A stretch of 64,000 nucleotides of DNA from Ochotona curzoniae. Taxonomy: Eukaryota; Chordata; Mammalia; Lagomorpha; Ochotonidae. Shown here piece by piece: positions 51,101 to 63,100 of this stretch (the first letter of the stretch is position 1; the number at the start of each line of letters is the position of its first letter). Location of the stretch: NCBI RefSeq assembly GCF_017591425.1, contig NW_024466607.1, forward strand, positions 11,540,501-11,604,500, written 5' to 3'. The notes under the pieces were generated by a model. It saw only the letters and a program-made list of their open reading frames with translations, ran no database searches and was not told the origin of the DNA. Both the position numbers and the translations under genes were made by a program.

Positions 51101-54100
51101 CTTGCAAGGACATTTTCAGAGTTAGGAAATACCAAACAGCATTCTTGGCCAACAGTTCTGTCATCTTTCTGCCCGGGAGTTTTTAACTAATAATGCTTGT
51201 GAAAATGAGGGTTGACATTTAAAATCTATAGATGTGATTTGTACTTAGCAAAGCTGAACCAGACAGACAAGATCCAAAGGACTCAAAATTTAATGCAAAT
51301 AAAATAGAACAGAGGAGGAAACGGGTATTATGAAAAGCATGCCGTGGTCCTATTTCACATGTAGTAGCTGTGCCTGGGACACGAAAAGTGGTGTTTCAAG
51401 AAAGAAAAAGCCTTGGAGCTAATGCAACAGCTCAATTAGCTCAATTAGCTAATCCTCCACCTGCAAGCACCAGCATATGGGTGCTGACTCATGTCCCGGC
51501 TGCTCCACTTCTCATCCAGCTGCCTGTTATGGTCTTGGAAAGCCGTGGAGGACGCCCGCCCCCCTCAAAAAAATTGGGCTGTTGAAAACATGTGAGAGAT
51601 ACAGAAGAAGCTCCAGACTCCTGACCACCAGCTACGCTCCGGCAGTTGTGGCCATCTGGCGAGTGAACCAGTGGATGGAAGCTGTGTCTCTCCTTCTCTC
51701 TGTAAATCTGTTTTTCCAATGAAAATAATAATTTTTTTTAAAAATGAAGGGAGGAATGAGAAGAGGGAGGGGGAAGAGAGGAGGAGGTGAGGTAGAGGCG
51801 AGCGGAGAGAGGGAGGTAAGGAGGAAAGAAATGCAAGAGCGTTAATAGCAAGTGAGCCGGGGCAAAGTGCTATCAGTTGGAAATTGGCACGGTGACCTAG
51901 CGGCCACATTCCTCACCTTGAACGCGCTGGGATCCCATACGGGAGCCAGTTCTAATCCTGGCAGCCCTGCTTCTCATCCAGCTCCCTGCTTGTGGCCTGC
52001 AAAGCCATCGACGACAGCCCAAAGCCTTGGGACCCTGCACCCGCGTGGGAGACCTGGAAGAAGCTCCTGGTTTCTAGCTTCCAATCTGCTCAGCCCTGGC
52101 CATTGGGATCAATTAGGGAATAAACCAGCAGATAGAAGATCTGTTTTTCTCTCTGTAACTCTCCCTTGCCAATAAAAACAAATGTTTTTTGAACAATGCT
52201 GAAATTTCCATAGCATCGGTCAGTAGCAGATATCATATTGTGATGCACATCAGAATCATTGAAGAATTTGCAGTTCCAGTGGCCCGCTGACTACTCTGGG
52301 CCCTCTGGCTGTGGAGGGGACAGCATTTTGTCGAGAAACACTCCAGGTAGAACAAACTGATCCAGGTGCCGCCTGGCTGTCCCACGCCACACCCCCTACT
52401 GTACCTAATGGAAATACCCACAGTGCATAGAGGATGCAAGTTTCTCAACGGTTAAAGCTACATTTTTATTTGAGAACAGAACGTGCCACAGGCTCACCTC
52501 TTCAGTGTTTCCTAAGCCGAGTTACGAATGTTATTAAAACTGGGTCTTAATTTGAAAGTTAAGGCACAAAAGAACACCGATTCTCACATTGCAATTTTGA
52601 GCCTCGTATGATTTACTTGTTACTATAGTCCAAAAAGTCGTATCTTTCAACACTCTGCAGATAGCAGAAAACCAAAGCAGGCCCATTTTAAATTGTGCTT
52701 TTCTGCTTCAGGGCTCAGCTCTGATGAGTTGTGTTTTGCGCAATTCTTTCCATCACAAATTCAGTTTGCATGTCTCATTCACCTAATAGAAAATGAAATG
52801 TGATGCCTTGCTGGGTTCCCAAGGCTTACTTAAATTACCTGGCATTCAAACACATACGCGTCATCATGGCTGCTTGGAAAATACAGTAAACTATGTTCCT
52901 AGCCCAGATAAAACAAGCATCAGATTCAGTCACTGCAGAAAACACGGAAGCTAAAAGTTGTTCCACAAGATGTCAGATAAGAAACTAAATGAACTCTGTC
53001 ATTATACAAAATACGAAGCATGCTTTAAGAATTCTTTGAGGCAAGAGATTTAATTTGCATGCAAAAATGATTGAAATACAGTGATCTCCCCTGAATGAAA
53101 TGTACTTCCGCACCATGGCTTAATACGAGGGGAAAAAAAAAAAAAACTTGGCCTGTTTCACATCGTGCTATGTAAAAAAGCAGTGTGGCCCATCTTCGAT
53201 GTATCATTTGCAGCAAATCTGCTTATTGTGCTGTCAAAGTGACAGGAAAAAAAAATTGGTGTCACAGGGAACTACAAGAATGTATTCCTCAAGATCAACA
53301 ACTTGGAAGATTAAAAAGGACGCAGGTTGGAGCTTGGGGTCATCACCAGCACAGAGAGGATCCCACAATCCTTTGAATGATTCAATCGGAAGTGAAGTCC
53401 ACACTCTCATGACGCTGGGGCCGTGGAGGGATCATCCAAGAAAAAAGGCACCCTAAGTCTCTGATTGCTGTTGCCCAGTCACACTGCAAAGGTAACTCAA
53501 CTCAAAGTGAATTGCCGGGAGAGGTGAGTCTCACCTCAGTCAGGGCTCACACCTAGGGACCTGCAACTCCTCCGCCTGGCCAAAAGAGCCATGACACCGA
53601 GGCTTGGGCTGCCCCAGACACTGTCCCCTCCCTCCCCCGACATAGACCTGTAAGCCTCTACAGATCCTGCTTTTTTTTTACAAGTTGGAAAAAAAAAAAA
53701 AAGCATTTTGTGGTGTCTGAGCGTCCTCTAGTGGCTGCTTCAACTATCACAGTCAACTCTCCTTAGCTGGAAATTAAGGAAGCATGAGTAACACAGCATG
53801 GTATCCTAAAGGGACACTCCACGCAATTTCAAATTATTACACGATTTCCCCCATTATCCAACAGAATGTAGTTTAGAACTTAATTATGTAGCACTGATGC
53901 GGGAGCCTAGCGGCTAAAGTCCTCACCTTGCATGAGTTGGGATCCCACATGGGTGCTGGTTTGTGTCCTGGCTGCTCCACTTCCCATCCTGCTCCCTGCT
54001 TGTGGCCTGGGAAGGCAGTCAGGGACGGCCCAAAGCCTTGGGACCCTGCACCTGTGTGGGAGACCTGGAGGACACTCCTGGCTTCGGATCGGCGAGGCTC

Positions 54101-57100
54101 TGGCCATTGTGGCCACTTGGGGAGTGAATCAAAGGACTGAAGATATTCCTCTTTGTCTCTCTTCTCTGTATATCTGACTTTCCAGTAAAAAAAAAAAAAA
54201 AATCTTTAAAAAAAAGAACATAATATGCTTAATTCTAGTACTTTCTCAGGACCTAAGCGATACCATAGGTGTTTTTCTTAAAAAAAAAAAAAAAGTGTGA
54301 TTTTGTTTCCCAAGTCCTTGCATTGCAGCATTAGCAAAGATTCAGAAAGGAAACAATGTCAGAATAAAAGAATGACATTCGAAATCTGCATTCCCTACCT
54401 TCTTCATTGTTTATCAAAGGGGGCCACTAGTCTGAGAATTTACAGTCCACAGTCTGTGACAAGATGGCGGCCCTGGCCAAAGGATTCAGCCCAAGGCAGC
54501 ACAGCTCAAAGCTCCGAGTGGCAGGAACCAGTACCAGTGGGATGAGGCCCCAGGCCGGAGTCAGGGTTAGGTGGGCCCAGGGGACTGGCAGGTCCCAGGC
54601 TAATGCAGCCCCCTCCACCCTGTCCCTGGAGAACAGCAGAACACAGGACCTCACCGGAAGTTCCAAGCTCAAGGACCCCAGGGTGTGGACCCCTCTCGGC
54701 CCCAGGCCTGGCCTCTGGCCTTCCCAGACTTCAGACCTTGCCCTGGCTTTGACCTCTATCACCTCCTATCCCCGACCTCACCACCACATTATCTGCCCCA
54801 AGCAGGAGCTGACTTCTGGGCAAGAGCCCACAGCACCCGGACATGTCTGCACACACCCATCAGCCGGCCCCAGGCAGTCCTGCTCATCTAGCACAAGCAT
54901 CCCCAGTCTTGAGGGTCATCCAGGCCTGCTGCCCAGCGCTGGAACTCCTGAGCACCAGGGCTATCTGGTGGTCCATTGCATGAGCAGCCCACTTAGACCT
55001 GGGGCCATGTTTAGTAGTGGCTCGGAGAGCTAAAAGTTTGCAGGAAATGCGATGGAACTGGACCCAACGGAATTAGTAAGATGAAATTAATCCTGCATCT
55101 ATGTCTACCCAGAGACCCCAAAGTCAGAGTGGACACCAAACCAGCAACCAGCCACGGAAGAACACAGCATGGCGACAAAGTCTTTTGACACAGGGAACTA
55201 CCTGCTAGACAGACTCTGACAGCTGTCGGGGCCGGACAGCCGGCTTCCCCTGCACCATGAGCCCTTTTCTTCACTCCCTTCCTTTCTGCCTGCCTTCACC
55301 GGTTCTTTCCCTTCTTCCTCCGAGTTTCAGGGTTTTGTTTTTCTCATTTATGTTAGCCCTCGGACCTCTCCTACTCCAAATGATGAAAATGTTATTGCCA
55401 GGGAAGCATGGTACAAACAGGACAGGTCAGAAGCAATGCTAATATCCAAGGACACCCAAACAGGCTGTGTATTCCACTCCATGGGACCTGGGATCACTGA
55501 TGGAATCAGAAGGGCTTCCTGGTGCCGGTATTTGAAGGAAGTAACAGAAAATATCCTTAAAGCATGCATGATCATTAATACTGGGATTAGCTGTTAAGAA
55601 ATAACTCACAGCCAATGACAATGAAAGCACTCAACAAGAAGAAATACCAAATGAACTTCAATTTGAATTATGAGTGATGTCTGAACTAGAAGCTGCATTG
55701 GTTATAATAAAATATAGGGCAAACCGTAAGAAAACAGGTAAATAAGCCTGACCCAGAAATAAATGACAAGCGCAGGTCACAAGCCCCGTAACAGTGCCAC
55801 GCTACCTTCGATGACAACCTGTGCTGTGAATGAGCCGGTCTGCTTCCACCTGAAGCCCAGTGAGGCCGTGGCTTTACAACAGCGACCACAATCCCCCAAA
55901 ATTAAGAGGAGATGAAGAGCTGCACATTATGAATTACAAATTCAAGGACCATCTTTCTGTGTTGCTTAGACCCGATCCATCATAAAAGAAAATTACCTCT
56001 GTAACAGGTGTGTTTTCCTGGAGCTCAGTTGTGTGCGAGGCCAGTAAACCGATCACCCGAGCCACCTTGGCCCGTCTGCGGATGGAGAGAAAACAGGTTC
56101 AGAGAGGGCACTCGAAGACCGATCCCCAAAGGCACCTCCATGGGGATGCCCGGGGACGACAGGCACACACATCTGGGAACAGGACCCAAACTCCTGTGGG
56201 TCCACGGAGAGATGCCAGCAACACTGCCCTCTGCACTCCTGTTTGGAGTGAGCACAAGACTCACATGGCTTAACAGTAACGGCTTCCCCACAGAGCAGAG
56301 AAAAACAGTGAGGAGCCGTCCACCTCTCCACACAGAGGCTCCGCTCCAATGATTAGCAACCCCCTGAGCTCCTGTGTAAGCAGTACAGAATTAATACCAA
56401 ACAGTTAAAGATACACGTCTACATTCACTGTAACAGAAACGTTTCCAATGAAACAGTCTTCTCAATGTCGTGCTATTTTAATCAACACTAGTTTAATACT
56501 GCTTGGTCATCTGGCAGAAATCAAACGCTGATGAAGCACTAAGTCACACTTCCGTGCAGTTTCAAAATGTACTTCACGCAGAAAGCTGGGTTTGGTAGGA
56601 CCGGCCTGAAAGGCCGCACAGCATCTAAGGTAGCACCGTCCCACGGACCATCGTGCCGTTACACAGCTGTTCCACATCTGTACAGTTCAATGTGACATTC
56701 ACTGGGCACGTGTGGCTCTCTTAACCCCAAATCTCACTGCGGTCCTTAGGCAAATGTTCGACTTGAATTCATTTTCCACTTATATTTAAGTAATTGCTTG
56801 GGCTTCAGGCATGTCTGCAATCCTGTAGTTAGCTATTCATCTGCTTCCTGGCTTAGTATTTGTCTCCTCCCCGTCGCTGACCTGGGACATCCCAGGAGGC
56901 CAGGCTTGCCCCTGCCCCCTCTGTGATCCCCTTTAGCTTGGAGTCATGAGCGCTTCCCCCGCCACTCCCAAATGTTGGCAGAATGAACAGAAGCAGACAA
57001 AATCTAAGACTACACACAAGGTCCCAAAACAATGGGGAGAAGGCAGGAGATGGCCAACGTAATTCCAGGCTGAAAGCATTAAACAAACGGCTCGTGCTGT

Positions 57101-60100
57101 GGTGCAGATGGGGAACCCCACTTGGGAGGCCAGCATCACTGACCAGGGCACTGGTCCCAGCCCCAGCGGCTGCACTTCCGACCCAGTATGCAGTTCCCTC
57201 CTGATGCACCTGGGAGAGCAGCAGCAGAATGGATCCTTGCCACCTCGTGGGAGACCAACATCGAGTTCCAGGCTTCCAGCTTTGACCTACACCAGCCCCA
57301 CATGCTGCGGCCATCCGGGGTGTAAATCGGCACACAAGCCCTTATACATGCACACAATCTCTCTCTGCCTTTCAAAAAACCAAAAAATCAAACTCTTTTT
57401 TAGTAAAAAAATAAATAAATAAATAAAAGCCCACAATTTTACAATCCTAGTTTCTAACCTTAAATAATTGTAATACATAACCCTAAATCTTTTCCCAAGC
57501 AGAAAATGTTTGAAATTCTAATACTTATCCTTAAATTCAAATACAGTTGAGAGAGTAAGTCCAGGCAACCAGGACAAAAAGAAGTATGAGAACAAGAAAA
57601 TAAACAAAAGCTTTCAAAGGCAATTATTCAAATTAAAAATCATTAACTGGAGGGGCTGAAAAATAAAATCGGCAAGGATAAATGCCAAACTTGGGATAAA
57701 GTCACAGAACAGCAATAAAAATACAAATCTGACAGTTCTTCAATAGGCTCAACTAAGAGCTGGCATGTGAGCCAGCCCACTCCACTGCCACAGATGGACT
57801 CTACAGAAACACAAACATGCCCACAGCAGCACTACTCAACGACAGTCAAATGTGGCAAGAGCCCAACTGTCCATAAAGAATGGATCCATTAAATGTGGCG
57901 TGACCACTACGGTGCAATGTCTCCAGCCACTGACAGAACAACGCAAGGACTGGCATTGTGGCACCTCTAGTAACATTGCCTACAGCAATATGGCCCATAT
58001 GGGCACACCAATTTGCAACCCAATTACTCCACTTCCAATGCAGCTCCCTGCTAATGTGCCTGGGAGAGCAGCAGAGGCTGGCTCAAGTCTTTGAACCCCT
58101 GTGCCATATCCATATGGGAGAAGCTCCAGGCTCCTGGCTTTAGACCAGTCCAGCCTCAGGTGGCTTAGCCATTGGGGGAGTGAACCAGCAGATGGAAGTT
58201 CTGTCTCTCCCTCTGTTACTCTGCCTTTCAAATGAGTCATTTTTTAAAAAGTGAATTTTATGGAGTGGGAATCATAATTCAATGAAAGAGCTAGCGAAGT
58301 AAAATTTAAGGGTCAAGAGACACAATATCCCACACTCATCCTTGAGAGCTTCAGGAGCAAAAGGGATGAAATGAAAGAGCATGATTTTCCACAGAAATAA
58401 TTCAAATCTAAAGGGCAGGCAGGCTGGATGACAGTAAGTTAAGCCACTGACTGTGCCTCTGGCACCCCATGTGAATGCAGTCTGAACCCTGGCTGATGCA
58501 TCTTTCATAGAGCTCCCTGTTCCTCTCTCCGGGAAGGCAGCAGCAGATGGCCCAGGAGGCTTCAACGTGACCCAGCCCCAGTGATGCAACCATCTGGGAA
58601 GCGAACCAGTGTATACAAGATATCTCTCTCTCTGTCCCTCTCTGTCTCTAACTCTGAATTCCAAATAGTAAAAAAAAAAAAAAAAAAAAAACACCTCAGT
58701 GGTGCACCAGTGAAATTCCACAGGATAGACCTAGTGACACTGGTCCAACGTCCTCCAGCCACAAGCAGCACAAGGGAGGGAACACCAACATCGAAGTACG
58801 GGACCAGGTCCGAGGATGACAACCACACAGAGCGAGACTCAAAGGAGCAACAAATCCAGGGCTAGTCAGCACAGACCTCCCGGAAGACTGGCGGTTAGCA
58901 CACCAGTAATAAGGGAAACAAACGAAGCCCAGCAGCACTTTCTCTCCTATCTGGGCACACAATTTTCTGCAAGGATGCCAGGATCATTTGATCGGGGAAA
59001 GGACAGCCTTTCTGCAAATGGTAGAAAGAAAGTAACAGTCATATCCTTCTCACTCTGCCTTGCTTCCAGAAAACTCAAGCACATGAACACAATCCTTGCG
59101 GGTTGTGAACAGCATCCACGGTAAACGAGGCGCGACACGAGGGAAAGTTAGAGACAAGGGAAACCCCCTAGGACATTTAAGTTAAACACGCATGGCCATC
59201 AGAGCAGCACTTGACCATGACTCCTTAAAAGTAGCAGCTAAGAAGGTTTCCAAAGTAACTCGGCAAATCCCAGAACTTTACTAATATTGGGACAATTCTG
59301 AAATCTTCCAAAATGTGCAATCAGGATGCCTAGAGCCAGAGTCATCATCACTTCAAAATAATCTGTCGGGCCCGGCGTGGTGGCGCAAGTGGTTAAAGGT
59401 CCTCGCCTTGCACGCCTGGGATCCCACATGGGCGCCGGTTCTATCCCGGCAGCCCCGCTTCCCTTCCAGCTCCCTGCCTGTGGCCCAGGAAAGCAGCTGA
59501 GGATGGCCCAAAACTTTGGGACCCTGCACCCGCGTGGGAGACCCAGAAGAGGCTCCTGGCTTCAGATCGGCACAGCATCGGCCGTTGCGCTCACTTAGGG
59601 AGTGAATCATCAGACGGAAGATCTTCCTCTCTGTCTCTCCTCTCTGTATATCCGCCTTTCCAATAAAAAATAATAATAATAATAATAAAAATAAAACAAA
59701 ATAATCTGTCATGATTAAGACGGCTGCCCTTGTGAAAAATACGCGTTTTGGTAGCGTACTTCATAAAACCATCAAGAATAACTTTTTACAAATACAAATG
59801 TTACTTACATATCCCAGTTGGGGGCAATTCGCAGCTGCTGGACGAGCAATTGGAACTAGAACACAAAACGAAAGGGAACATGTAATCCAAGACACAGCAC
59901 AAGTGACAGGTCCGTGAACGCATCAGACCCTGTGCAGGACTGCAGTGGAGAGCGAGCGCCAAGTTTACCTGCACATGCGCAGAAGCACTGAGGTGAGGAA
60001 ATAAAAACCAAGTTCAGTACTTCATTTCTTCGCTTCCGTTATAAAAGTCCCCAAATAGCCACACACTGCCCCCACATGCCCACCCAACAAAAGGAACTCT

Positions 60101-63100
60101 AATACTAGCCTAGAAGCAGATGACCTTAGACTTTGTTCAAGCAGGTCCCAAAGGAGGGCTCACTGCAGCCAACTCATGCAAATCGCTCTCATTCCTAGGC
60201 TGACCCCTAGGGCTCTGCTGGACTCCTAGCAGTCCATCGATGTGCCAGGGCAATCCAAGAGGTCCCATTTCTGGAGGAAGAGGAGACCAACTCCCTTCAA
60301 CAGCATGCCAGAAACATCAGGGTCAGTAGCAAATCTGCGTTAGTCTAAGTGGGTAGGTCACGCCACTGGCCAGCAAGAAGGTCCGCCTTCTGGCTTCTGA
60401 TATGAAATACACTTCACAAACACTACAAAACAGCATGACATGACATGCAAACCCGAGTGTCACAGAGGCTCAAAACCACCATCTCCTCGACCACTCTGAG
60501 GCCTTGGCATGAAATAGTAGCATTTTCATGAATCTATAATCTGGATAAACTACTTTTTTTTTCATTGCAATGAAATCAAATTAATATTGGAGCACTTATC
60601 AAATCTCTAGGGGAACATAAAAGCTAGAGGTCTTCAGACAAGCCACAGGACTCAGGTTTTACGTCGCAGCCACCTACCAGTGGGGAATGAAGGAGCCTGG
60701 GTGCCACCTCCTTGTGCCCGGCCACCACACACAAATAGCAAAGGAGATTCAGTTTGGCCCGGGAGGCCCCGGCGCTCTTCTCGCTGGAATCGATCTGTGA
60801 GCACAGCTGCTGCAAAAAATCGCTCCAATCTTGGTCTTTCAGGAATATTAACTTCTCCACTGGAAAGGAAATAGTCAAAGGATCACAAAGGAAAGGATCG
60901 CTGCAAGCATGGCATGAGAGATGAACTCAACACACAATTTTGATCACTAAGTTGAGAACAGAGCAAACAGCGACATTTTTCCAAAGATAAACACTACCTT
61001 TCATGGGTCCTTCAAAAGACCTCACCTCTTTCTATTCACGCAGTTTTTAACCACTTTGATGGAAAAGCCACACTTAACAAAAGGCAGCAGACGGGCTCAG
61101 GGTGGCCTGGTGGTCTAGAATGTGACAGTCCTTCACAGTTGGAAAGGGATGCAATTAAAAATCTCTCGTTAAAAACTTGGAGATCTGTACAGACCCACAG
61201 TCTGCAAAAAGTTCATGGGGGAAAAGAAATGTGTATCCTGAAATCTACTAGGCATGGCAGGGGCACGGCCCAGGGGTTAAGACCCTGGTTAGGACGCCTG
61301 CACCTAAATTTGAATGCCTGGGTTTAGGTTCCATTTTGACTCCCAGTTCTAGCTTCCCGCTAATGTGACTCCCGGAGGCAGCAGGCGATGACTCAAGTGG
61401 CAGGGTTCCTCTCAGGTATGGCAGAGATGCCAGCCGAGTTCCTAGCTCCTGGCTCCACTCAGCCTGGCCAAAACCTAACCATGGCAGATACCTGGGGCAT
61501 GAACCCACAGGCAGGCATGCTTTCTGCATTTGTCTCTGCCTCTCAAAGAAAGGAAATGACCCATGAATTTCAAAAACCTTTTATGTCCTAATTTTCTTGT
61601 ATTTTCTGTGAATGTTTAAAAAGATCCTCACAAAATGTAAAGTGCAATGAAACTTGGGAGAAAAAACAGACTTTGTATAAATAAGTCAATTCAGTCCTAA
61701 AATATTGCTGGGGAGGGGAAACCTTGAAATTGTGTGCTTGTTTTGAAGTCTCACTGAATTGATTATTAACCAGATTAATATAGTAACTGAAACCGTCTGG
61801 AATTCCTACTGCAAATTCCTATAAGAAGCAAAAACCAGGAAACGTCATTAAAATATCATCTGTCTCTTTAGCTAATCTCCATCTTGAACAATACCAAATT
61901 GCAAAAATAAATTTCTAAAAGATTAAGAGAAAAAGTGGAAGAATATTATTTCCACATAACCATTCTCTAGGTTTTCATAAAGAATGGTCTTGGCATTGAG
62001 AGCTAACTCACCTATTTCAGTTCACTTTAGTTAAAAAAACATTCTTTTAAATGGTTTCCTTTATGCTTTTGTCAGGGACTAACTTGATCCATGTAAGCTA
62101 TTTCTTGGCCCACTTAAACTTGAATGTGTTTTATTTATTTCGAATCTAAAACAAATCAGATTCTGTCCTAAAAATAGTTAAAAAAAATAATTCTTCTCCA
62201 AATATAACTAAATTGTCTAATATAGAATGTGGGGCCTGGCATGGTAGCCTAAATTCCTCACCTTGAACACACTGGGTGCCAGTTCTAATCCCGGCAGCCC
62301 CGCTTCCCAGCCAGCTCCCTGCCTGTGCCTGGGAAAGCAGTCGAGGACGGCCCAAAGCCTTGGGACCCCACACCCGCGTGAGAGACCAGGAAAAAGCTCC
62401 TGGCTTTGGATCGGCTCGGCTCAGCTCCTGCTGTTGTGGCCACTTGGGGAGTGAATCATCTGAAGGAAGAGTTTCCTCTCTGTCTCTCCTCTCTGTTTCT
62501 GATTTTCCAATAAAAGTAAGTCTTTTTAAAAAATTGAATGTGAACAAAATAAAATTAAGAGTAATTTTTAAGATTTATTTTTATTGGAAAATCAGATTTA
62601 CAGAGAGAAGCTGAGACAGATCTTCCTTCCACTGGTTCATTTCCTAAATGGTTATAATGGCCCAAGCAGAGCCAATCCAAAGCCAGGAGCTAGGAGCTTC
62701 TTCTGGGTCTCCCACATGGGTTCAGGCTCCCAAGGACTTGAGACATCCTCCATTTCTTTCCCAGGCCACAATCAGGGAGCTAGATGGGAAGCGGAACAGC
62801 CAGGACACAAATAGGTGCCCATATTGGATGCCAGCACTTGGAGGTGGAGGATTAGCCAGTTAAGCCAACATGCCAGCCCCAACATAAATCATTTTAAGGT
62901 ATATAAAAGTTTCTGCTGCTCCCCTGAATCACACTTCCTTTAGCTGACTGGAAATCTCATCATCATCTAACCACCTCTATTCCCACATCATCCCTATAGA
63001 CGCAAAGTATCCCAGCTCAGTTCTCAACTGTGCAGGTTCCCCTAGTAGAACACAAGTCAACTCTTCACTGGGGTCCCCAATTCTGTGCATTCAGTAGAGG

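Larger units (their letters stand above)
43087..55996 (-). other. ULK4: ULK4 intron between E4 and E5 (12.9 kb, carries the provirus)
   Basis: This is the longest intron in the window. It holds a young SINE (43259-43590), DNA-transposon relics, the endogenous retrovirus (43886-47086), L1 relics (48415-49920), three further SINEs (51440-52190 and 53890-54213), and long unique stretches (49950-51400, 52200-53850). A GC-rich open block lies at 54464-55033. Confidence 0.8.
56076..59808 (-). other. ULK4: ULK4 intron between E3 and E4
   Basis: 3.7 kb. 56076-57080 is unique sequence. It is followed by three SINEs, an L1 ORF2 end (57600-57945) and a full-length young SINE (59368-59700). Confidence 0.8.

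Noticed and set aside
59368..59460. tRNA-like sequence at the SINE head
   Set aside because: It is the tRNA-derived promoter part of a SINE, not a tRNA gene.
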